A stretch of 64,000 nucleotides of DNA from NCBI GenBank assembly GCA_028753945.1, contig JAPNXP010000001.1:5322501-5386500 (forward strand), written 5' to 3'. A program made the position numbers and the translations under genes. Of the stretch, positions 56,901 to 64,000 are shown piece after piece (positions within the stretch are counted from its first letter, which is position 1; each line of letters starts with the position of its first letter). Source of the DNA: Hexactinellida sp. DTS-2022. Its lineage: Eukaryota; Porifera; Hexactinellida. The notes below the pieces were generated by a model. The model saw only the letters and a program-made list of their open reading frames with translations. It did no database searches and was not told the origin of the DNA.

Positions 56901-59900
56901 CAACTTTTGCCATTGCTGATTTCGAAATAGCTCCGAGGAACTCATTTACACAGGTTTTTCCCTCCATTACGATAGTTGGTTGTTGGTTCCACTATACCAA
57001 AGCCATTTATGATAACGTTAAAAAAATTGGTTTGTCAAAGTTATATATGAAAAATCAAAATTTTCGGATATGGATTCGCAAGCCATGGGATTACCTTTGC
57101 TTCCTGAAGAAGAAATACTCCCTGTTATTCTGTCTATGGAGATACCTTCGTTAGGATTATTAAATTCAGAAAAGGAAATGGTTAAAAGGTTTAGGATATA
57201 TTTTACTAAAAGTTGGATACGTGAACATGGTAACTTATCTGTTTTCTATTATGAAAATGCTACAAAGTCAACCTCTCTCCGAGTTTCGGATTAATTTATA
57301 CTAATTGGTATGTATTATGTTTAAAAATATAAGACAAATTCTAATCTCTTTTGAGAAAAATTCCATTATATTTTTTTGACAATATCCAACAATTTATTTT
57401 AGCTCAAATTCCAAAGTTGGGAATTCCTTTAGGACAAATTACACTACTTAGAGATTTAGGACAAATTCCAGTACCTAGAGATTTTAGGACAAATCCGGTA
57501 CTTAGAGATTTAGGACAAATTCCAATGTTGGGTTTTCTTTAGGACAAAATTTCGAATGTAGAAATTAAGACAAATTCCAGTAGTCAGTTTGGACAAATTC
57601 CGGTTTCCCTTGCTATGTATTATAGAACTTAGTGCTTTGAGAACTATTAAGTTCTTTAATACACAGAACATTAATTCGTTTAGCTAACCCTAGGAATGTC
57701 TACAGTTAATTTGCATTTTGACACTACAGTATTAAATTAAATTAATATTAAGGTGCAGGGATATAATATAACACAATTATCCAGGCATTTCTGTATCTTC
57801 AATGCCTGTTTGTTATTCTATCCTGCAAACACGAAGCTCTCGATCTCGCACTCATCCACTCCTCTCTTTATCTTGAAGTACCCTCCCAACTGCCCCCAGC
57901 CGGTTCCCCAGGAGTTTGCTACCAGCCAATAGTCCACCCCACCATCACTGCCCCAGCCCACAATCTTGATAGCGTGTCCCCCCACAGACTTTCCATATAC
58001 GTGTCTATACACGCCGTACTTGTAGTGTAGGAAGTCCGAGTAGACCTGTATGCCTCCCTCCACTGACCCGTAGAGATAGATTTCCTTCTGGATCGTCTCA
58101 ACCTCACTGGCTAACTGGTATGCACCTATTGACTTATAAAAGGAGGGCACCTCACTCTTGTTGTTCGGACAGAAGTCCCCATACCAATTCAGCTTGCATC
58201 TGCCTGTGACACCAAACACTTTCGAGAAGAATGAGTATTTGTAGCAGTAGCTAGAGACCACGCCTATGTTTTGGAGGTATTCCCAGGTGCTGAGCAGGTA
58301 CCCCCCACCACACCCGTTACTGGCAGTGTCGCATGCGATCAGCTGTTGAGCGGACAGGTCCACCGCCACTCTCCCCCCACTCCTTATGCACACCCTGTCC
58401 CCAAGCGCTTCCACTGCAGCGAACGCCCAACAGCCCCCGCAGTGTCCCTGGGACCGGATCCTGCCGACGCACGCTGGCCACTTGTACCGGATATCGAACT
58501 CAGTCGGGATATCTACGTCATCTGAGTAATCCGCCGCAGTTCTCACTACCTGAGCGCTGGAGTTGGCAGGAAGGAATGTATTCGCGAACTGCCTGGCTTG
58601 ATCGAGCGTCAGGTCTTCGAACCCTTCATTCACCCCTGCCACCCAGTCGCTTTGTGCTCTGTTGACTAACAGCACAATGTCCTCACTGCTCAGGGCCATG
58701 GAGCGCAATATGGTGTGTGCATCTACAGAAACACAGGCATTCAACAGCACAAGAAGTGTGAATGCATTGATAAGAGTATCCATCACCGTCATTATTACTT
58801 GATACTGAGTTTATGCCAAGTATTTTATATCAATTTATTTTCGCTTTGCGCATCCTTTAAAAAACGTACTAACCTTTCGAATTGCCTATTCCCTAATTGA
58901 TTTCAATATTGTAAAACTTACTGTTTAATTGACAGCACCCTGTCAATGCCGGCCTGTGTTGATCTCTTGACATGGCTTCACTCGTGTTTGTCATTTCTAT
59001 TAACTCTTTGCAGAGAAGTTTTATGCAAGTTATGAACTCAGAAGCTCTAAACTTAACTTATGATGAATAATATGTTGTAAATAAGTTTTAATTTACGTAG
59101 TTTGCTACGAGATATCAGTTGATTATATGAATCTGATATTATACTACATGAATTCGACTTGTAGGTTCTCATGGAAATGCAGGAACTTCACGAGGCTTCT
59201 CAGTATCTGGAAAGAGCTATAGCAATGGATCCAGATAACGGCATGTTATATGTGTATCGATCACAATGTACGTTATATATTAAGGGGGTAAATGCACATG
59301 GACTGGGGACGGTTAACAATCCACACATGATGGAGGCGACTAATGAGGCTTTTGAACAGCTGGAGTATGCTATTAAGATCGATCCACAGTGTGCAGTTGC
59401 TATGGAGGCTCTGGCTACCATGTACTCACAAACGTAAGTTGTCTCGTAACACCACTTCTGTATATTAATGTAGAATAACCAGGACTCGTATTTTCTTTAT
59501 TATATACGATATCTTATTTAGCATAGTTAGTATCTAGTATTCTTTTTCGCTGTTCTAGTGTACTTGGGCTACTAACATCAAATTGTCTGTTAATTAACAA
59601 CTATTATTTTTTCAGAATATTATTCGCTTCACAAGGGCCGTTAATGGAATCCGTTAATCTCCTTTCCATTTACAATAAATATATCAGTATCTAAGGAGTA
59701 AAGATTGTTCCGTTCCGAAGGTAGCCTGACCCACTTAAGCTGAAAGCCCAATTAACCGGTAGCTCAATAAAGCGGAGTCTACTGAATATACGAAAAGCTT
59801 AAATATTGCAGTTAAAATCTAATTTGACTTTTAACAACTCCATGCTCCAATTTGCGGGATACCGACAATTCGTAACACGACAATTCGTAACGCGACATTT

Positions 59901-62423
59901 CGTAACACGACAATTCGTAACACGACAATTCGTAACGCGACATTTCGTAACATAAGATATATCTGATTACTCATTCTATTACTTATAATTTAAATAGTTA
60001 GTACTTTATTATTAAGTAGTATAATGTAGTGGAAAATAAATTAGTCAGATCCAATACTAAAGTGGTACGATACTCCTCTTAGAAATTCCATTCTGGGGCG
60101 GTGCGGATAACTAAGAATTAGATTTTTCAGGGCTCTTTCATTATCTTTGACTGCTTTCCGTTTTACTGGTTGGTCCCCAGCAATGTACTTGGCTTGCCTC
60201 ACTTCTACTAATCCTTGTTCCCTCTTGAGTGCAGAAATAAAACCCACAGTGCAATTAAAGCTCCGGTGCCATGCTTCCACCGCATTTGTTGTTCGAGGGA
60301 TCCCTAGGACTGTATCAAAATGGTAGTTCCATATACCAATTGGAAACAATGGCTGTTGGTATGCCCCACCAGGTAACCTTCGTCCTATATAGGTCCTCTC
60401 GAAGTACTCAATTAATTGATCCGCCTGAGGAGTAGGGAGCTGGGATGCCACTTCAGCAAACAGGCTGGGGACTTCGAAAGGATCTGCAAATGCCAGAGAT
60501 GCTATCATTCTAATACTTATAGCGAATTCTTGATCATTCGAATATAGTGTCTGCAACCCTACTGCTTGGACTTTCCGCCATATATTCTGGGTGAGATGAA
60601 AAAAGCATCCTTTAACAGTAGAGTTAGGCCATGTCTGCTGAAAACTGTTAATAGCAGCCTTCTCAAAGTCCATCAGCATATCTTCTGGGTGGGCTTGCGG
60701 ACAAAGAAGCTGCACCTGTTGCCACATTCTTTTATATGTTGCTTCCGATTTGTTGGGGAGTAAAATAAAAATACTTGGCAACAAATGGCCATCTTTCAGC
60801 AAATCAGGGCCTCCTCGAAGAGCATGTATTACATATACTTGTGTGAAAAGTAGAGGAGCCGTCCTAAAAGTACCATCAGCTAACCATACCCTGGAGAATT
60901 GCAACATATCTAGGTTCTTCTGAGTAGCAAAAATTAGTATCCTCTGGATCTCTGGACCTGAATCATATAAGAGAAAAAGCTCGTATTTTGATGTCCGCAT
61001 GAATTCTTCTGGTATTATAAGTTGTTCCAGAGTCGTAGGTTGAACTGGTGCTGTTAGAACACGTTGACGTTGTATAGTACGTTTAAGACTATCCAATTTG
61101 GGCAGCTTGGCAGCAATACCCTCATTTACTGTTTGGACACATTCACCCACAATATAATGTGAACTATCTTGGGATCCCTTTGCTTTTCTTTTAATATTTA
61201 TTTTTACTTCACTGCAGCTAATTGCTTTCTCATCAGGAGGATGTAAGTGTTGGTTTGTTCGTTTCACAATTTCAAATCCTTGTGTGTGTACAATTGCTTT
61301 ACACAATCCTCGTTGAACACACAGCCAGTGAGTTGTTTCTCCAATTCTTCTATGCTTTCCATAAATGTATCCCCCTTCTATGAGCTTCTCTGCGCCTCTC
61401 TGAGATATACTTAGTCTGAAAGACTGATGATGAGATTGTGCCATGGAAAATAAATTACATTGATCACAACAACAACTTATTTATATAATTTTACAGAGGT
61501 TTATATTAGGCACCTCAAAATGTTTTATATAACAGGTTTGTTTACGCATTATATACAATATAGATATCCAAATTAATCAAAAGGATGACATATAGCAGAA
61601 TTAATAGAATCAAAATATTTATTATTCTCACGTTACGAATTGTCGCGTTACGAATTGTCGTGTTACGAATTGTCGCGTTACGAATTGTCGTGTTACGAAA
61701 TGTCGTGTTACGAATTGTCTGTTACGAATTGTCGTGTTACGAATTGTCGCGTTACGAAATGTCGTGTTACGAATTGTCTGTTACGAATTGTCTGTTACGA
61801 ATTGTCGTGTTACGAATTGTCGTGTTACGAATTGTCGGTATCCCCCAATTTGCTGTAGCTGTTAACAGCCTTTGTTATCTTAAGTTAAATGGTATAGGAG
61901 TAGACATCAGATTGATAATATTTGATTTGTTATCAATACTACTCGTACTTAAAACAAATAATTTATTCAGTATATCATATTACTTTATAGTTACTAGTTA
62001 AGATTACCTAGATTTGATGAACTGGATTTTGTGCATCCATGCTGATGACATCAGTGGTGCTCATCAACTCAGTTATCACTAATTCATTAGTCCGTACTAT
62101 ATAATAGGCGCGAGTGTGTGAATACAGACTCTCGTTAATGCGAACACGGATAGACCAATATTGGTTAGGTGTACATGTTTAATTCCCTAGCCAATATAAA
62201 ACAATGCAAGAATTTAAATTTTTATGAACCTTCTTCTAGTGGAGATACTGCACGGGCCCTAGGGTATCTGGAAAAAGCAATAAACTATGTTCGCACCAAG
62301 CAAGAGATGGCCAGTTTGCAGACCCTCAAATTAATACTGGTATTTCAACCGGAAATAAACAAAGAGATTCTAGCATGCGGCTTGGATCCCATAGAACTAC
62401 AGAATGCTCTACCTAAACCCTAA
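47936..62423 (+). CDS. TOM70-like mitochondrial import receptor, 12 exons
   Basis: Exons: 47936-48160, 48808-48993, 50119-50164, 50386-50475, 50730-50845, 52140-52206, 54117-54461, 55594-55718, 56283-56417, 56475-56708, 59165-59433 and 62240-62423. All introns are GT-AG, phases agree, and the sum is 2022 bases (673 residues plus stop). Residues about 12-34 are a membrane anchor (VLAIGAPIVVSIAAVSIFIY) followed by basic RKRRKER. Exon 2 starts the TPRs (AKIYHNRAATYEKL); exons 3-5 carry RIIEDCTKAINIDPMYAKAR, typical of TOM70; later TPRs include YDDAINTFKEAQQVDPTNPS and EQLEYAIKIDPQCAVAMEAL. TOM70 sits in the outer mitochondrial membrane and receives carrier precursors from Hsp70/Hsp90. Exon 7 encodes an Ala/Ser-rich linker. 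Introns are large because of transposons, and one hosts an antisense gene. The acceptor of exon 3 is a tandem TAGCAG. Confidence 0.8.
48601..48693. mobile_element. Perfect-ended palindrome, 93 bp, in intron 1 of the TOM70-like gene
   Basis: AGCGGCCGTATTCACTAAGA at the left is the exact inverse of the right end, and the inner AAGATCGATCTTAAG motif occurs twice. Possibly a miniature foldback element. Confidence 0.75.
49020..50110. other. Intron 2 of the TOM70-like gene
   Basis: Contains a GC-richer segment (49075-49250, with GCCCCGGGCTAGCCAGATCCTGCGAC, similar to the end of the hAT MITE at 18898-19062), then AT-rich DNA with no recognised feature. Confidence 0.45.
51151..51969. mobile_element. 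hAT-type element in intron 5, 819 bp
   Basis: The ends CAGTGGCGTAGCTAGG and CATGGCTACGCCACTG are inverted. The flanks CCGCGTAG and CCGGATAG agree at 6 of 8. No transposase recognised. Confidence 0.7.
52357..53885 (-). mobile_element. Broken hAT element with ZMYM1/DUF4371-type transposase, 1529 bp
   Basis: Exact duplication CTCTCAAA at 52349-52356 and 53886-53893; the ends are CAGTGGCGTCGC and CGCCGCCACTG. The minus strand encodes pieces of a transposase: LAILCDETKDVGKEEQLSIC and CYDDASVMSGRLGGLQA (53156-53671), and near the other end the hATC piece IPVTTAENERSFSCLKSTKT (52532-52714). The middle is deleted or frameshifted and a run of about 21 C lies at 53009-53029. The copy is not autonomous. 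It lies in intron 6 of the TOM70-like gene, antisense to it. Confidence 0.8.
54462..55593. other. Intron 7 of the TOM70-like gene
   Basis: About 1.1 kb, AT-rich, nothing recognised. Confidence 0.35.
55781..56190. mobile_element. hAT-like MITE in intron 8, 410 bp
   Basis: CAGGGGTCGGAAATC and GGTTGCCGACCCCTG are inverted CAGGGGTCGG-type ends. No clear 8-bp duplication. Confidence 0.6.
56876..57294 (+). pseudogene. MULE transposase relic in intron 10
   Basis: The frame reads ADFEIAPRNSFTQVF then IVGCWFHYTKAIYDNVKKIG, the second catalytic Asp and GCWFH motif of a MULE transposase; it shifts frame near 57070 and continues as GLPLLPEEEILPVILSMEIP. The first catalytic Asp, zinc finger and C-terminus are missing. 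Confidence 0.75.
57395..57605. repeat. Decayed tandem repeats next to the MULE relic
   Basis: At least six imperfect copies of TTAGGACAAATTCC with linkers such as AGTACCTAGAGATTT. By analogy with 59856-61844 they may be the tandem-repeat end of the relic. Confidence 0.6.
57818..58792 (-). CDS. Cathepsin B-like cysteine protease, antisense in intron 10
   Basis: A single exon of 324 residues. Residues 1-25 are a signal peptide. A short propeptide follows with a cathepsin B-type core (NRAQSDWVAGVNEGF). The mature papain-fold domain starts near 95 (IPTEFDIRYKWPACVGRIRS). Catalytic residues are Gln115, Cys121 (QGHCGGCWAF), His273 (GGHAIKIVGWG) and Asn293 (VANSWGTGWG). NGCGGGY and CGGCW match the cathepsin B group, but the His-His occluding loop is absent, so it probably lacks dipeptidyl-carboxypeptidase action and works as an endopeptidase of the Giardia/invertebrate type (inference). 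It would act in lysosomes or be secreted. It lies wholly inside a TOM70 intron on the opposite strand; no own introns. Confidence 0.9.
   Translation of the reverse strand: MTVMDTLINAFTLLVLLNACVSVDAHTILRSMALSSEDIVLLVNRAQSDWVAGVNEGFEDLTLDQARQFANTFLPANSSAQVVRTAADYSDDVDIPTEFDIRYKWPACVGRIRSQGHCGGCWAFAAVEALGDRVCIRSGGRVAVDLSAQQLIACDTASNGCGGGYLLSTWEYLQNIGVVSSYCYKYSFFSKVFGVTGRCKLNWYGDFCPNNKSEVPSFYKSIGAYQLASEVETIQKEIYLYGSVEGGIQVYSDFLHYKYGVYRHVYGKSVGGHAIKIVGWGSDGGVDYWLVANSWGTGWGQLGGYFKIKRGVDECEIESFVFAG
59864..59951. repeat. Left terminal tandem array of the MULE
   Basis: Units GACAATTCGTAACAC, with GACATTTCGTAACAC variants, alternate in CACG and CGCG linkers. Confidence 0.9.
60041..61444 (-). CDS. MULE transposase with FLYWCH-like N-terminus
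   Basis: 467 residues, single exon, intact. Residues about 8-70 resemble a FLYWCH finger (GGYIYGKHRRIGETTHWLC, C and a final NQHLH). The DDE core follows: LADGTFRTAP gives the first Asp, LMDFEKAAINSFQ the second, KGCFFHLTQNIW the C/H motif, and TTNAVEAWHRSF the Glu. It should cut and rejoin the ends of the element 59856-61844. It has no RING, unlike the MULE transposase at 27762, and is about 90 residues shorter. The gene stops about 90 bp before the left terminal array. Confidence 0.88.
   Translation of the reverse strand: MAQSHHQSFRLSISQRGAEKLIEGGYIYGKHRRIGETTHWLCVQRGLCKAIVHTQGFEIVKRTNQHLHPPDEKAISCSEVKINIKRKAKGSQDSSHYIVGECVQTVNEGIAAKLPKLDSLKRTIQRQRVLTAPVQPTTLEQLIIPEEFMRTSKYELFLLYDSGPEIQRILIFATQKNLDMLQFSRVWLADGTFRTAPLLFTQVYVIHALRGGPDLLKDGHLLPSIFILLPNKSEATYKRMWQQVQLLCPQAHPEDMLMDFEKAAINSFQQTWPNSTVKGCFFHLTQNIWRKVQAVGLQTLYSNDQEFAISIRMIASLAFADPFEVPSLFAEVASQLPTPQADQLIEYFERTYIGRRLPGGAYQQPLFPIGIWNYHFDTVLGIPRTTNAVEAWHRSFNCTVGFISALKREQGLVEVRQAKYIAGDQPVKRKAVKDNERALKNLILSYPHRPRMEFLRGVSYHFSIGSD
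61629..61837. repeat. Right terminal tandem array of the MULE
   Basis: About 14 units of CGTGTTACGAATTGT type, some shortened by 2 bases (TCTGTTACGAATTG). The array is more than twice as long as the left one, and translation of it gives the spurious periodic ORFs here. Confidence 0.9.
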
Positions 62424-62988
62424 TAGTAGTTACGACCTGAATTTATTACTAGATATATTACACTAGTCAAATCATGTGTTTAGTTAAAAGCCTTCTGATT
62501 TATTTGATACTTCAATCTATTCGTATTCTTATCATACACACTGTAAATACTTATAATTCGCACAGAATATATTAAATGTACAAAAAGTTTCTCTTAACTA
62601 GCATTTTTTATTAATTGGGATTTGTTAAGAGCAATTTTTTGATTCATTCATGTTAAATGGTTATGTTATATTACAAATTATCAATTTAACAATTATTATA
62701 AAATAATGATATTCACGTACTTACGTTGATATCTATGCACACGTATAGAAAGGGGTTGTCTCAGTAATTAGAGATAACACTATCATCACAATATTTTAGC
62801 ATGGTGGTATTTGTGAAGCTCGATCCTACTTCAGCACAATTCTGTTGTAACATATATTATTCAATAATAACCTGTAATCTGATGCCTCTACTTTGTACAT
62901 TAGGAATATAGAGATATCTCCTGTTTTACTCCATATTGATATTTAAATAGAAGTAGGTCAGTGGCAGAATGTTGTTGGTGGTATTAAC
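62424..62988. other. Intergenic, no gene seen
   Basis: AT-rich sequence between the TOM70-like gene and the next gene start. ATATATTAAATG and AATAAC tracts only. Confidence 0.3.
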
Positions 62989-63108
62989 ATGGATTTCGGA
63001 AGAAGATTTTGGGTAAGTACAAGTTTGATTTATACTAGCTTGTTTTATACGTACTTAATTTGATCGTGTATCTTTAGATTTTCCTGATTGCTTTGTTTCT
63101 CATAAAAG
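62989..63108 (+). CDS. First two exons of a secreted or membrane protein, gene runs off the window or is unresolved
   Basis: Exons 62989-63012 (MDFGRRFW) and 63078-63108 (IFLIALFLIK and one base) with GT-AG borders form a signal peptide ending in a phase-1 intron. This repeats the layout of the gene at 40461 (exons of 21 and 28 bases, MLKKYLQ/VLLLLGISLG, phase 1), so the two may be paralogues. No further exon was found with confidence. Confidence 0.4.
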
Positions 63109-64000
63109 GTAAGTTCTCTCACCTTTTTATTGCTAAATTTAGTCGTAACTTGTTCCTAGAGACAATATTCTCCTCAACCCTACCAAAAATTTCAATATAT
63201 TACATACCAATTCCTCTATCAACTCCGAACAAACCTATTCATTTTTAATTTCCCCCAAATACTAATATAATAGAAATTGCATACAAAGAACAATTGTTCT
63301 TTGGATGAGTTCGATGTCGCAAAAATATGACCCAAGTTCAAGAAATATTGGATTAATTTAGAACTACAGTTATAAGCGGAGTTCGATCTTAAAAGAGTTC
63401 ATTACAAGCTGATACGTTGTAACGTTACCGGAGTTCTTATAAACGGATTTCGTTATAACCGGAGTTCGTTATAAGCAGAATTCGTTTCGTTGTAATCAAA
63501 GTTTTAATAATGTAATAAGATACAGTAGAAGGATTTCCGGACCATTAAAATCCCATTTTCAGTTTCAGTTTCAATTGAAAGTGAATTTACTTTCAGTTTC
63601 GATTTCATTTACCTAGTCGTCGCGTCGTAGGGGATAACTATTAATTAATTAATTATTTAATTAAGCAGGTACTTCGTTATATCCGAGTTGGTTATAAGTT
63701 ATAACAGGAGTTGACTGTATGTAGTTTTAATTCTATAAATTTGTTTAATAATTCAGTTTAAACGACATTTCTTCGCTCGATCAAGGCTGGATTCGGTTAA
63801 CCGGCTAACCGGTTAACCGTTGCTGACATCGGTTAACGGTTAGAGATTTTATTAACCAGTTAGCCGGTCTGTTGAATATCAGCAGAGTTATTGGGAAATT
63901 AATGTATAATGTATTAAATTTTTTTGAATTTTTGTGAATATGTAGTCATAAATCCATTACTCATCACCACTTAATAAATTTTCTTGGACAACAATCATAT
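63109..64000. other. Intron or intergenic end of window
   Basis: Contains pogo-like MITE pieces (63363-63720: ACAGTTATAAGCGGAGTTCG, GTTATAAGTTATAACAGGAG) and at 63793-63862 repeated GGTTAACCGG-type palindromes. No coding segment supported. Confidence 0.4.

Larger units (their letters stand above)
59856..61844. mobile_element. Complete MULE with tandem-repeat ends, 1989 bp
   Basis: The exact 9-bp duplication CCAATTTGC lies at 59847-59855 and 61845-61853. The ends begin GGGATACCGACAATTCG and are inverted. Each end is an array of 13-15 bp units (ACAATTCGTAACACG and variants), about 6 on the left (to 59951) and about 14 on the right (from 61629). It encodes one transposase (60041-61444, minus). 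It lies in the last intron of the TOM70-like gene. The exact duplication and open frame suggest recent insertion. Confidence 0.92.

Noticed and set aside
59864-61837. Periodic DNA units separated by a gene, resembling a CRISPR array
   Set aside because: Units are head-to-tail tandem repeats without spacers, lie in inverted orientation at the ends of a MULE, and the genome is eukaryotic.
61585-62001. 138-residue ORF with repeated LRIVVLRIV or YELSCYELS
   Set aside because: It is a translation of the MULE terminal tandem array.
1-64000. tRNA or rRNA genes
   Set aside because: No cloverleaf with A and B box motifs or rRNA core sequence was recognised by eye; a covariance-model scan would be needed to exclude them.

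Overview
The window is nuclear DNA of a metazoan, probably a non-vertebrate. The evidence is spliced genes with canonical GT-AG introns, animal families (SLC36 transporter, MYBBP1A/Pol5, TOM70, a caspase-like/SEFIR/death-domain protein), THAP and FLYWCH transposases, and very many hAT-type and pogo-type miniature elements. Genes look clearly richer in G and C than the AT-rich DNA between them, and several are single-exon. A sponge or similar early-branching animal is plausible, but species cannot be fixed from this sequence.

Layout. 1-11861 is a macrosatellite of about 1.2-1.7 kb units, each with a strong palindrome. 11866-20030 is a transposon graveyard: two tails of P-element (THAP9-like) transposase on the minus strand, then a plus-strand P-element relic split by a 3.46-kb foldback element whose 1.47-kb arms are almost identical, and by a small hAT element. 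20364-24034 holds two intact genes in tandem: an RRM/F-box/LRR protein and an SLC36-type amino-acid transporter. 24336-32540 is again repeats. Its centre is an apparently complete Mutator-like element (26765-30206) with 82-bp inverted repeats, an 8-of-9 target duplication, a 31-bp minisatellite and an intact FLYWCH/MULE/RING transposase. 33378-36608 is MYBBP1A/Pol5. 38114-39808 encodes a caspase-like, SEFIR/TIR-like and death-domain protein. 40461-46358 holds one or two multi-exon membrane protein genes.

47936-62423 is a TOM70-like mitochondrial import receptor gene. I reconstructed 12 exons whose lengths add up to 673 codons plus stop with every junction in phase. Its introns carry an antisense cathepsin B-like protease gene, a broken ZMYM1/DUF4371-type hAT element with an exact 8-bp target duplication, a MULE relic, and a second complete MULE (59856-61844) whose ends are tandem-repeat arrays and which has an exact 9-bp duplication. 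The window ends in the first two exons of another secreted or membrane protein.

The housekeeping genes (RNA/ubiquitin adaptor, nutrient transport, ribosome biogenesis, mitochondrial import) are not functionally linked. The strongest candidates for novelty are the caspase-like/SEFIR/death protein, the RING-bearing MULE, the large palindrome, and the hairpin macrosatellite. All domain calls are by eye from motifs; no database search was run.
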